Shown: piece by piece, positions 1 to 6,352 of the stretch
Layout of the letters: every line of letters begins with the position of its first letter
Numbering within the stretch: position 1 is the stretch's first letter
Assembly: GCA_945896935.1 (NCBI GenBank)
Contig: CAMDER010000051.1
Coordinates: 1 to 10,339, forward strand
Origin: Bifidobacterium breve
GTDB taxonomy: Bacteria; Actinomycetota; Acidimicrobiia; Acidimicrobiales; Ilumatobacteraceae
Reading direction: 5' to 3'
DNA length: 10,339 nucleotides
Notes under the pieces: generated by a model
Database searches by the model: none
The model's input: only the letters and a program-made list of their open reading frames with translations
What the model was told of the DNA's origin: nothing
Translations under genes and position numbers: made by a program

Positions 1-525
1 CCGACTTGGAATCAAGTCACTGTCGCTGCTCAACGTGGCGGAGGACTTCACGTCAGCAAAGCCGGAGCCGACGGGCTTCCTTTTTTTGATTCAACTTTTG
101 ACGCAGTCGTCGCTTGCCTAGTTTTTGAACACATTCAAGATGTTGATACCGCCATCTCAGAAGTTGCGCGTGTCTTAAAACCCGGCGGCCGATTCTGTTT
201 CTTTCTGAATCATCCGCTCCTACAGACTCCTGGTAGCGGTTGGATTGATGACCAAATACTCGATCCACCAGAGCAGTACTGGCGCATTGGTGCGTACTTG
301 ATTGAACAAGAATCCAATGAAGAAGTCGAAAAGGATATTTTTATCCCTTTCATCCACCGACCATTGAGCAGGTATATCAATGCGCTCATCGCAAATGGTC
401 TCTATGTTCAGCGAATGCTCGAACCTGCTCCTCCGCCTGGATTTCTCGCTCGAGCCGCCGAATATGAAGATGCCTCGACGATTCCGCGCCTGCTGTACCT
501 ACGTGCAGTGAAATTAGATGTCTAG
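1..525 (+). CDS. SAM-dependent methyltransferase, class I (5' end missing)
   Basis: The reading frame is open from the first base to the TAG at 523-525, giving 174 residues of the C-terminal part; the start lies outside the window. The visible part is the second half of a Methyltransf_11-type Rossmann fold: LPFFDSTFDAVVACLVFEHI (post-motif II strand and helix), then a helix ending VARVLKPGGRFCF, the classic post-III signature. The SAM-binding GxGxG motif would lie upstream. After the fold comes a tail with an HRPLSRYINALI segment and a proline-rich EPAPPP stretch, which I recognise from small-molecule or unassigned methyltransferases of this superfamily. The substrate cannot be told. The gene overlaps the next one by 8 bases, so the two are probably co-transcribed and translationally coupled. 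Family assignment is firm; function is not. Confidence 0.88.
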   Translation, partial: PTWNQVTVAAQRGGGLHVSKAGADGLPFFDSTFDAVVACLVFEHIQDVDTAISEVARVLKPGGRFCFFLNHPLLQTPGSGWIDDQILDPPEQYWRIGAYLIEQESNEEVEKDIFIPFIHRPLSRYINALIANGLYVQRMLEPAPPPGFLARAAEYEDASTIPRLLYLRAVKLDV

Positions 526-1294
526 TCATCGCATATTGAAGATTGGAGTTCAACTCCAGACGCACGTCGTTCCACCAACGGCTTATAGCAGTGTCGTTGA
601 AGAAGCCTTAAACCTCGGAGTTGATTCAGTATTCCTGTGGGATCATCTTGTTCCCTTCACTGGTCAAGAAAATGATATTGCTTGGGACACGGTGACTCTT
701 CTTGGTTCTCTCGCCTCGTTGTTTCGAGATCGTGATCAGTTGTTGGGCGTCTTGGTCTCTCCATTATCGATTCGTGAGCCAGCGGCGTTGGCTCGATCGG
801 CCGCAACAATTGCCCTTCTTGGAAATGGAACCTTTATTCTCGGAGTCGGTTCAGGAGGATTTGTCCACGATGACAACCTCACTGATGCCCCCAAGGACTT
901 GTCGACACGGATGAAATTGTTTTCGAGAAGGCTGGCATTCCTTCGCGATGAGGTTTCGAGAATGAACGAAGAGTGCGGAACCAATATTTTGATTTGGGTC
1001 GGCGGTTCTGGTGAAGGCGTCACAATTCCTTCAGCAATCACCTACGCCGACGGTTGGAGTGGTTTTGGACCACCGACAGAATTTGCCAGAAAGGTGAAGT
1101 ACTTCATGGGAACCAATCTTGATATCAGCGTTCTCCTCACTAAGAATGATCTAAATCACGATCTTCAGGCTTATTTCGATGCTGGCGCTCACCATGTCAT
1201 TCGCAGCCTCCGACCTAGCGGGGAAAATGCATTTGATTTGTCCCCGATTTCGCAAATGCTCTCCGAGCGAGCACAGTTGATCGGTAGTTTGTAG
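518..1294 (+). CDS. Luciferase-like (LLM) flavin-dependent oxidoreductase, compact
   Basis: This 258-residue protein has the bacterial luciferase-like TIM-barrel pattern. The N-terminal strand KIGVQLQ is followed by a helix containing EEALNLGVDSVFLWDHL, where the DH pair is characteristic of the family. Next come LGSLASLFRDRDQLLGVLVSP, AATIALLGNGTFILGVGSGG (the flavin/F420-phosphate region) and IWVGGSGEGVTIPSAITYADGWSG near residues 160-185, matching the usual 'vGG.g...l..aa.yaDGw' block. Family members usually run about 280-340 residues, so this one is short, mainly between the GSGG loop and the IWVGG strand. Such enzymes use FMN or coenzyme F420; the sequence alone does not decide which. 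The start at 518 overlaps the methyltransferase stop and has no clear Shine-Dalgarno, suggesting coupled translation. The stop lies two bases before the rapZ start. The substrate is unknown. Confidence 0.82.
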   Translation: MSSHRILKIGVQLQTHVVPPTAYSSVVEEALNLGVDSVFLWDHLVPFTGQENDIAWDTVTLLGSLASLFRDRDQLLGVLVSPLSIREPAALARSAATIALLGNGTFILGVGSGGFVHDDNLTDAPKDLSTRMKLFSRRLAFLRDEVSRMNEECGTNILIWVGGSGEGVTIPSAITYADGWSGFGPPTEFARKVKYFMGTNLDISVLLTKNDLNHDLQAYFDAGAHHVIRSLRPSGENAFDLSPISQMLSERAQLIGSL

Positions 1295-1296
1295 AC

Positions 1297-2142
1297 GTGG
1301 CCGACATTTTGGTGATCACTGGACTATCCGGAGCAGGTCGTTCTGCGACCGCGGCTGTTCTAGAAGATCTCGGTTGGTATGTCGTCGACAACCTGCCAAC
1401 TTCATTAGTTGACACAATCGTCGAATTGGCGAGCGTTCCCGGCTCGGAAATTGATCGCTTGGCGTTGGTCGCTGGCCGTCAGCATCTGGAACTCATGCCC
1501 AAAGTTGCGGCAATGCGCGCGAGTGGACATCAAGTCCGTGTGGTTTATCTTGACGCAACAAATGCTGAACTCGTCAAGCGTTACGAATCTTCGCGTCGTC
1601 GTCATCCCCTTGATTCTGAAACCGATGGGCTACTAGAGGCCATTCAGTTGGAACGTCAACTGTTAGAACCGATGAAGGGCGATTGCGACCTAGTGATCGA
1701 TACAACAGAACTGAATGTTCACCAATTGAAAACAAAATTGGTTGGCGCGTTTGAAGTTTCGTCTCTTGAACGCTTGCAAGTGTCGGTGGAGTCCTTTGGG
1801 TTTAAGCATGGTTTACCTCTTGACGCTGACATCGTGATGGATGTTCGGTTTTTGCCGAACCCACATTGGGAAGAAGGTCTACGTTCACTGACCGGTCTTG
1901 ATTCTGCGGTTCGAGACTTCGTTCTAGATCGTGTCGAGTGTTCTGACTTTATTCAGGGTCTCGTCGGGCTCCTTGAAACGGTGTTGCCTCATTACGCGGC
2001 CGAAGGCAAGAGTTACTTGACGATTGCCATCGGATGTACTGGTGGTCATCATCGTTCGGTGGCAGTGGCCGAGGAGATCGGGAGTCGCCTGCGCGCTGCT
2101 GGTCAACCAGTTCGGGTCTCTCACCGAGATATTGCCCGCTAA
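1297..2142 (+). CDS. rapZ: RapZ/YvcJ family P-loop nucleotide-binding protein
   Basis: At 281 residues this is full length for RapZ (YvcJ, UPF0042). The N-terminal P-loop domain shows Walker A GLSGAGRS at residues 9-16, followed by the family hallmark EDLGWYVVDNLP (23-34) and a Walker B-like DLVIDTT (131-137). The C-terminal domain carries SFGFKHGLPLDADIVMDVRF (166-185), FLPNPHW and IGCTGGHHRSVAVAEE (245-260). The Arg in place of the P-loop Lys also occurs in other actinobacterial RapZ proteins. In E. coli RapZ is an RNase E adaptor for the GlmZ sRNA and senses glucosamine-6-phosphate; in Gram-positives the homologue binds nucleotides, and an sRNA role there is not assumed. The GTG start two bases after the upstream stop is supported by the family N-terminus, not by a strong ribosome site. 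The protein stops shortly after HRDIAR, without the basic tail of the E. coli protein. The usual downstream neighbours yvcK and whiA are missing. Confidence 0.95.
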   Translation: MADILVITGLSGAGRSATAAVLEDLGWYVVDNLPTSLVDTIVELASVPGSEIDRLALVAGRQHLELMPKVAAMRASGHQVRVVYLDATNAELVKRYESSRRRHPLDSETDGLLEAIQLERQLLEPMKGDCDLVIDTTELNVHQLKTKLVGAFEVSSLERLQVSVESFGFKHGLPLDADIVMDVRFLPNPHWEEGLRSLTGLDSAVRDFVLDRVECSDFIQGLVGLLETVLPHYAAEGKSYLTIAIGCTGGHHRSVAVAEEIGSRLRAAGQPVRVSHRDIAR

Positions 2143-2285
2143 GCCACGACCCCGGTTGAGGTTTTTTGTCATCTGCGACGTCGTGAGATTGGGAGAAATC
2201 CTTTGGGCGGGTACCCCACAGACTAGGTTTTAGACGTCTCAAGGACATTGGTGAGTAGATCACGTCGTATATCGAAAGGACCGCC
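2143..2285 (+). promoter_or_regulatory. Spacer and probable promoter/leader region of gap
   Basis: This is the only sizeable spacer (143 bases) between rapZ and tpiA, so it should hold the promoter of the glycolytic operon. A T6 run at 2162-2167 just after the rapZ stop is preceded only by weak pairing, so it is at best a poor terminator. A possible -35 TTGGGC (2203-2208) and -10 TAGGTT (2224-2229) are separated by 15 bases, shorter than ideal. Two copies of the palindrome GACGTC lie at 2177-2182 and 2233-2238, on either side of that candidate promoter. A clear Shine-Dalgarno AAAGGA (2275-2280) sits five bases before the gap ATG. The transcription start cannot be fixed from sequence alone. 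Confidence 0.5.
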
Positions 2286-3311
2286 ATGACTGTGCGAGTT
2301 GGTATTAATGGATTTGGCCGAATTGGTCGTAACTTCTTCCGCGCGGTTCAGGCTCAAGGAGCTGATATTGAGATCGTTGCTGTCAACGACCTCGGATCGG
2401 TTAAAACGATGGCTCATCTTTTGAAGTACGACTCGGTAATGCGTCAACTTCCCAACGACATCAAAGTCTCAAAGAATGGCATCAGCGTCGATGGAGTTGA
2501 GATCAAGGTACTGAGCGAGCGCGATCCGAAGAATCTTCCGTGGGGAGAATTGGGCGTTGACGTAGTTATTGAGAGCACCGGATTCTTTACCAAGCGCGAT
2601 GCTGCTGCTGCTCACCTTGAAGGTGGAGCGCCGCTCGTCATCGTTTCGGCTCCATGCGATGGTGCAGACGCCACATTCGTTTACGGGGTCAACCACAAAG
2701 ATTTCGATTTCAAAACGCAGAAGGTCATCTCGAACGCTTCATGCACCACGAACTGTTTCGTTCCGATTGTCAAAGTTCTTGATGATGCTTTCGGAGTTGA
2801 GCAGGGTCTGATGCAAACAGTTCACGCCTACACCGGCGACCAGTCGCTAGTTGACGGCCCGCACAGCGACCTTCGTCGTGCGCGTGGCGCAGCAATAAAT
2901 ATCGTCCCGACAAATACTGGCGCTGCTCGCGCGACGAGCCTGGTGCTCGAGAGCATGAAGGGCAAGCTTGACGGAACTTCGTTGCGTGTCCCGGTACCGA
3001 CCGGATCGATCGTTGACTTCACTGCCAACTTAAAGAAGGCGGCAACAGTTGAAGAGATCAATGCTGCCTTTAAGAAGGCTGCTGCATCTGGGCCCTTGAA
3101 GGGTGTTCTTCGTTACACCGAAGATCCGATCGTCTCGAGCGACATTGTTGGCGATCCGCATAGCAGCATTTTTGATGCGGGGCTCACGATGAGTCTGGGC
3201 AAAATGGTCAAAGTCTTGTCGTGGTACGACAACGAATGGGGCTACAGCAATCGCCTCGTCCAGATGACATTGTTCGCTGGATCCAAGGTTCCCAAGAAGG
3301 CTCGCCGCTAA
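2286..3311 (+). CDS. gap: Type I glyceraldehyde-3-phosphate dehydrogenase
   Basis: This cytoplasmic glycolytic enzyme converts glyceraldehyde-3-phosphate, NAD+ and phosphate to 1,3-bisphosphoglycerate. The 341-residue protein is full length. The dinucleotide-binding start VGINGFGRIGRNFFRA (residues 5-20) is followed by VAVNDLG, whose Asp35 is the residue that favours NAD over NADP, as in glycolytic rather than photosynthetic forms. The active-site block SNASCTTNC places the catalytic cysteine at residue 153. The partner histidine is H180 in TVHAYTGDQ, and the C-terminal SWYDNEWGYSNRLV block is intact. The ATG has a good Shine-Dalgarno five bases upstream. It is the first gene of gap-pgk-tpiA, with pgk beginning 7 bases after its stop. 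No broken or missing catalytic residue was seen. Confidence 0.98.
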   Translation: MTVRVGINGFGRIGRNFFRAVQAQGADIEIVAVNDLGSVKTMAHLLKYDSVMRQLPNDIKVSKNGISVDGVEIKVLSERDPKNLPWGELGVDVVIESTGFFTKRDAAAAHLEGGAPLVIVSAPCDGADATFVYGVNHKDFDFKTQKVISNASCTTNCFVPIVKVLDDAFGVEQGLMQTVHAYTGDQSLVDGPHSDLRRARGAAINIVPTNTGAARATSLVLESMKGKLDGTSLRVPVPTGSIVDFTANLKKAATVEEINAAFKKAAASGPLKGVLRYTEDPIVSSDIVGDPHSSIFDAGLTMSLGKMVKVLSWYDNEWGYSNRLVQMTLFAGSKVPKKARR

Positions 3312-3318
3312 TTCTGAT

Positions 3319-4440
3319 ATGAGCAAAAGTATTCCCACTCTTGAGGATCTTGGAGACGTTTCTGGCAAACGTATTCTTGTTCGTACCGACTTCAATGTCC
3401 CGATGGAGACGAGTGCTTCGGGCAGTCGAACAATTGCCGACGACTTTCGCATCAGGGCGGCATTACCGACAATTAACTGGCTGACCGAAAGGGGAGCCAC
3501 AGTTGTTTGCGCAAGCCATTTGGGCCGACCCAAAGGCAAGGTTGAAGACAAGTATTCAATGCTCCCGGTCGCTGCACGTTTGACCGAACTTGCTCCCGGT
3601 GTTGAACTCTTAGAAAACTTACGTTTTAACGCAGGTGAGGAAGAGAATGACCCATCTTTCGTGTCGAGCCTCATTGCAGGCATCGACATGTATGTAGATG
3701 ATGCATTCGGCGCCGCTCACCGTGCTCACGCGTCGATTGTCGGCCCTTCGAAAACTTTGCCCTCAGCGATGGGACGCCTGCTGCAAAAAGAAGTTGAAGT
3801 TCTCTCGACTTTAAGAAACAGTCCCAAGCATCCTTTTGTCGCGGTTCTCGGTGGCTCGAAGATTTCCGACAAATTGGGTGTTGTCGAGGCATTGCTGAAT
3901 GTGGTCGATTCGCTGGTTATCGGAGGCGCGATGTGCTTCACGTTTCTGGCAGCGCAGGGTTATTCAATTGGCGACTCACTTTTTGAACCCGACCAAGTTG
4001 ATACATGCAAGCGGCTCTTATCACTTGGCAAACCGATTCATTTACCAGAGGACATCATTGGGTTAGATGCCGATGGCAAGTACGCGACTTACGGTCGGCG
4101 TTTGCCACCTGGAGCAAAAGGTTTTGATATCGGTCCAGGTTCTGCAGCGGCATTCAGCGACATCATCATGGAATCGCGTACGGTTTTCTGGAACGGTCCA
4201 ATGGGAATGTTTGAAGACGAACGTTTCGCTGGTGGAACTCGAACCGTGGCCCAGGCGATGGCAGACACGAAGGCATTCACAGTTGTTGGCGGGGGAGACT
4301 CTGCAGCAGCGCTCGCGCAGTTTGGTTTTGATGATCAGGTCGATCATGTGTCAACAGGTGGCGGAGCGTCACTTGAATTACTCGAGCTTGGCGACTTGCC
4401 TGGTCTTGCTGCCTTAAGGGAGGCCCCTAATGCCCGCTAG
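3319..4440 (+). CDS. pgk: Phosphoglycerate kinase, compact form
   Basis: This enzyme transfers phosphate from 1,3-bisphosphoglycerate to ADP, making ATP and 3-phosphoglycerate. Recognised blocks are VRTDFNVP (residues 21-28, with substrate-binding D24 and N26), SHLGRPKG (66-73), ENLRFNAGE (99-107), HRAHAS (134-139), the hinge-side GGSKISDK (178-185), WNGPMGMFE (291-299), the nucleotide-binding GGGDSAAAL (324-332) and STGGGASLE (345-353). At 373 residues it is shorter than the usual 390-415. The loss is mostly between ARLTEL and LLENLRF near residues 86-100, where other PGKs carry about 20-25 more residues (a strand and helix of the N-domain); all catalytic blocks remain. The gene lies 7 bases after gap without an obvious Shine-Dalgarno close to the ATG, so reinitiation from gap is likely. 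Its 3' end overlaps tpiA by 11 bases. Confidence 0.97.
   Translation: MSKSIPTLEDLGDVSGKRILVRTDFNVPMETSASGSRTIADDFRIRAALPTINWLTERGATVVCASHLGRPKGKVEDKYSMLPVAARLTELAPGVELLENLRFNAGEEENDPSFVSSLIAGIDMYVDDAFGAAHRAHASIVGPSKTLPSAMGRLLQKEVEVLSTLRNSPKHPFVAVLGGSKISDKLGVVEALLNVVDSLVIGGAMCFTFLAAQGYSIGDSLFEPDQVDTCKRLLSLGKPIHLPEDIIGLDADGKYATYGRRLPPGAKGFDIGPGSAAAFSDIIMESRTVFWNGPMGMFEDERFAGGTRTVAQAMADTKAFTVVGGGDSAAALAQFGFDDQVDHVSTGGGASLELLELGDLPGLAALREAPNAR
4416..4423 (+). promoter_or_regulatory. Strong Shine-Dalgarno of tpiA inside pgk
   Basis: The sequence AAGGGAGG lies within the last codons of pgk and six bases before the tpiA ATG at 4430. It fixes the tpiA start, which falls inside pgk, and suggests tpiA can be initiated independently of ribosomes finishing pgk. 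Confidence 0.85.
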
Positions 4441-5212
4441 TTCTCGTCGTCCATTGATTAGTGGTAACTGGAAGATGAATATGAACCATTATGAAGCAAT
4501 TCATTTGGTTCAGAAGTTGTCGTACCTTTTGACAAAGGAAGATTTCGAAAAAGTGGATGTCTCGTTGCACCCTCCTTTCACCGACATTCGCAGTATTCAA
4601 ACTGTTCTTGAAAGCGACAAGTTAGCGATGTTGCTTGGCGCACAGAATTGTCATACCGATGAGAAGGGTGCATTCACGGGCGAAGTCTCACCAGCTTTCT
4701 TAGGAAAGCTCGGAGTCAAATATGTGATTTGCGGTCATAGTGAACGCCGCCAATATTTTGGTGAAACTGACGAGTTCGTAGCCGCGAAGGTTGCTGCAGT
4801 CTTGAAGTTCGACATGCTTCCGATTGTGTGTGTCGGCGAAACCAAAGACGAACGTGAAGATGGAACAACTCTTGACAGGGTCGAGTCACAGGTGAAGGGT
4901 TCTTTGAAGGGTCGGACAGCGGATCAGATTGCTGCTTTAGTCATTGCCTACGAACCGATTTGGGCTATCGGAACTGGACTCACAGCTACGGCTCAAGATG
5001 CTCAAGATGTCTGCCACCACATTCGTTCAGTGATTCGTACTGAGTGGGGTAATGAGGCATCTGAGAAGGTGCGAATTCAATACGGCGGCTCAGTTAAGGC
5101 CGGAAACGTGTCAGAACTGATGGCGCAACCCGATATTGATGGAGCGCTCGTGGGTGGAGCAAGCATTGATCCCGATGAGTTCGCCCGCATCGTACAATTC
5201 AAGTTGTCCTAA
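4430..5212 (+). CDS. tpiA: Triosephosphate isomerase
   Basis: This cytoplasmic TIM-barrel enzyme interconverts dihydroxyacetone phosphate and glyceraldehyde-3-phosphate. The 260-residue protein is of normal bacterial length. It has GNWKMN with N13 and the catalytic K15, CGHSERR with the electrophilic H103, and YEPIWAIGTG (174-183) with the catalytic base E175 and the flexible loop 6. The phosphate-binding YGGSVKAGN (218-226) and DGALVGGASI complete the site. The start is set by the strong ribosome site at 4416-4423. It overlaps pgk by 11 bases and ends the gap-pgk-tpiA operon. In many actinobacteria secG comes next; here the following gene is an ABC-transporter permease 46 bases away. Confidence 0.98.
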   Translation: MPASSRRPLISGNWKMNMNHYEAIHLVQKLSYLLTKEDFEKVDVSLHPPFTDIRSIQTVLESDKLAMLLGAQNCHTDEKGAFTGEVSPAFLGKLGVKYVICGHSERRQYFGETDEFVAAKVAAVLKFDMLPIVCVGETKDEREDGTTLDRVESQVKGSLKGRTADQIAALVIAYEPIWAIGTGLTATAQDAQDVCHHIRSVIRTEWGNEASEKVRIQYGGSVKAGNVSELMAQPDIDGALVGGASIDPDEFARIVQFKLS

Positions 5213-5246
5213 ACGCTCTGTGTGATTCGCTTCGAGCCAATTGTTC

Positions 5247-5252
5247 TATGCT
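5247..5252 (+). promoter_or_regulatory. Candidate -10 element for a leaderless permease transcript
   Basis: The hexamer TATGCT fits the actinobacterial -10 pattern TAnnnT. The GTG start of the permease begins seven bases after its last base, which is where transcription would normally start, and no Shine-Dalgarno lies between. No convincing -35 was found 16-18 bases upstream. The placement suggests a leaderless mRNA beginning at or very near the GTG at 5259. Confidence 0.5.
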
Positions 5253-5258
5253 TGACAC

Positions 5259-6254
5259 GTGGCCTCATCGGAAACAGTCGTAATGGAAGCCGTTCCCACG
5301 CTTGACGCCGGCTTAGAAACTGGGGGTCTTTCACCTTGGCAACTCGGATTACGCCGTTTTAAAAAGGGACGCCTTGGCTTATTTGCTTTTTGGATCGTCA
5401 CATTTTTCTTTTTTGTGGCGATTTTCGCACCCATTATCGTGCGGGTGCTCAACGTCGATCCGTACGCCTTAGATCGCGCGTCTCTTAACGATTATGGTCT
5501 GCCAAAAGGACCATTGGGAAGTATGTCCTGGAATCACCCGTTAGGCGTTGAGCCTGGTACGGGGCGGGATATTTTGGGTCGGCTCATTTACGGGTCGCGA
5601 CTATCGCTCATCATTGGAACGGTCGGAACGGTTTTGAGTACGGCATTCGGAGTCCTTTTGGGAATTGTCGCAGGATTGCGCCGCGGTTGGGTCGATTCGT
5701 TGATCAGTCGAATTGGCGATGTGGCCTTAGCGTTTCCCTCGCTTTTGCTGATTATTGCTCTCGCTAATCCGATGACACAAAGGCTTGAGAGTTGGGGAGT
5801 TCCAAAGGGGAACACCGCCAAGTTGACCTATATTCTCGCGATCTTGACCATATTCGGATGGGTGTATATGGCTCGATTAGTGCGGGGACAGGTGTTGTCG
5901 CTGCGAGAACGTGATTTCGTCGAAGCGGCACGTTCGTTTGGCGCTGGAACGGGACATTTGGTGTTTAAACAGTTACTACCCAACCTATGGCCACAGATCA
6001 TCATCTTTGTCGCGATGAGTCTGCCTGGATATGTTTCCCTCGAAGCAACGCTGTCCTTCCTCGGTGTCGGGTTCCAGGCACCTACTGCCTCATGGGGAAT
6101 CATGCTTGGCGATTCGGTCCGTTATTACCGGGCCGACACCGCCTATCTATTCATTCCGGGTGGAGCCCTGCTGATCTTGGTTTTGGGTTTTAACCTGCTG
6201 GCCGATGGTTTGAGAGACGCTTTCGACCCTCGCAGTGATCGTCAACAGTTATAA
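5259..6254 (+). CDS. Peptide/nickel-type ABC importer permease, DppC/OppC-like
   Basis: This 331-residue integral membrane subunit would form half of the translocation channel. It opens with a cytoplasmic tail of about 38 residues and the OppC_N helix (about 41-63). An external segment follows that ends HPLGVEPGTGRDILGRLIYG (93-112), a DppC/OppC hallmark. About five more membrane helices follow (roughly 112-138, 150-170, 188-210, 245-265, 295-317). The cytoplasmic EAA loop that contacts the ATPase is at 222-241 (EAARSFGAGTGHLVFKQLLP). The GTG start is favoured because it lies at the expected transcription start after a -10-like hexamer; an in-frame ATG at 5283 is the alternative. No ribosome site precedes either clearly. 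It is the first gene of a C-A-B-D-F importer cluster. Substrate class (peptide, dipeptide, nickel or other) cannot be fixed. Confidence 0.93.
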   Translation: MASSETVVMEAVPTLDAGLETGGLSPWQLGLRRFKKGRLGLFAFWIVTFFFFVAIFAPIIVRVLNVDPYALDRASLNDYGLPKGPLGSMSWNHPLGVEPGTGRDILGRLIYGSRLSLIIGTVGTVLSTAFGVLLGIVAGLRRGWVDSLISRIGDVALAFPSLLLIIALANPMTQRLESWGVPKGNTAKLTYILAILTIFGWVYMARLVRGQVLSLRERDFVEAARSFGAGTGHLVFKQLLPNLWPQIIIFVAMSLPGYVSLEATLSFLGVGFQAPTASWGIMLGDSVRYYRADTAYLFIPGGALLILVLGFNLLADGLRDAFDPRSDRQQL

Positions 6255-6352
6255 AGCCCGGGGCATCCGACCTTGGTCTAGGTTGTCCAACCGTTGTGGT
6301 AAATTCTTAGTAAATAAACGATTCGTCCACGGACGAAGTTGAGGGGGAAATC
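6255..6352 (+). promoter_or_regulatory. Leader/promoter region of the binding-protein gene
   Basis: The 98-base gap between permease C and the lipoprotein holds several likely control elements. A TTGTCC (6283-6288) could be a -35, with the A/T-rich tract 6300-6318 (containing TAAATT and TTAGTAAAT) as the -10 region, although no pair has ideal spacing. The 7-bp dyad at 6322-6337 lies downstream. A strong Shine-Dalgarno GAGGGGG (6341-6347) sits five bases before the ATG. No clear terminator follows the permease stop, so read-through from it remains possible alongside a separate promoter here. Confidence 0.5.
6322..6337. promoter_or_regulatory. 7-bp inverted repeat, possible operator or leader hairpin
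   Basis: TTCGTCC and GGACGAA are perfect inverted repeats separated by AC. The dyad ends three bases before the Shine-Dalgarno of the binding-protein gene. Three more pairs (AAC at 6317-6319 with GTT at 6338-6340) could extend it beyond a two-base bulge. It may be a repressor site or a short mRNA hairpin affecting ribosome access; the sequence does not decide between them. Confidence 0.5.

Noticed and set aside
2141..2168. Possible intrinsic terminator after rapZ (T6 run at 2162-2167).
   Set aside because: The sequence before the T run can form only three to five weak pairs including G-U, with either a mismatch or a large loop, so it is not a convincing stem.
3030..3689. Long open frame of 219 codons on the - strand across the end of gap and start of pgk.
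   Set aside because: It lies opposite two certain glycolytic genes, has no recognisable domain and no ribosome site, and reads as a shadow of their codon pattern.
3319..4440. Frameshift or internal break in pgk, suggested by the short length.
   Set aside because: The frame is continuous and all motifs occur in one frame on both sides of the missing segment, so this is an in-frame shortening.
6269..6292. Short inverted repeats GACC-TT-GGTC and GGTTG-TC-CAACC upstream of the lipoprotein gene.
   Set aside because: Arms of four and five bases are expected by chance in a region of this size; only the 7-bp dyad downstream was kept.
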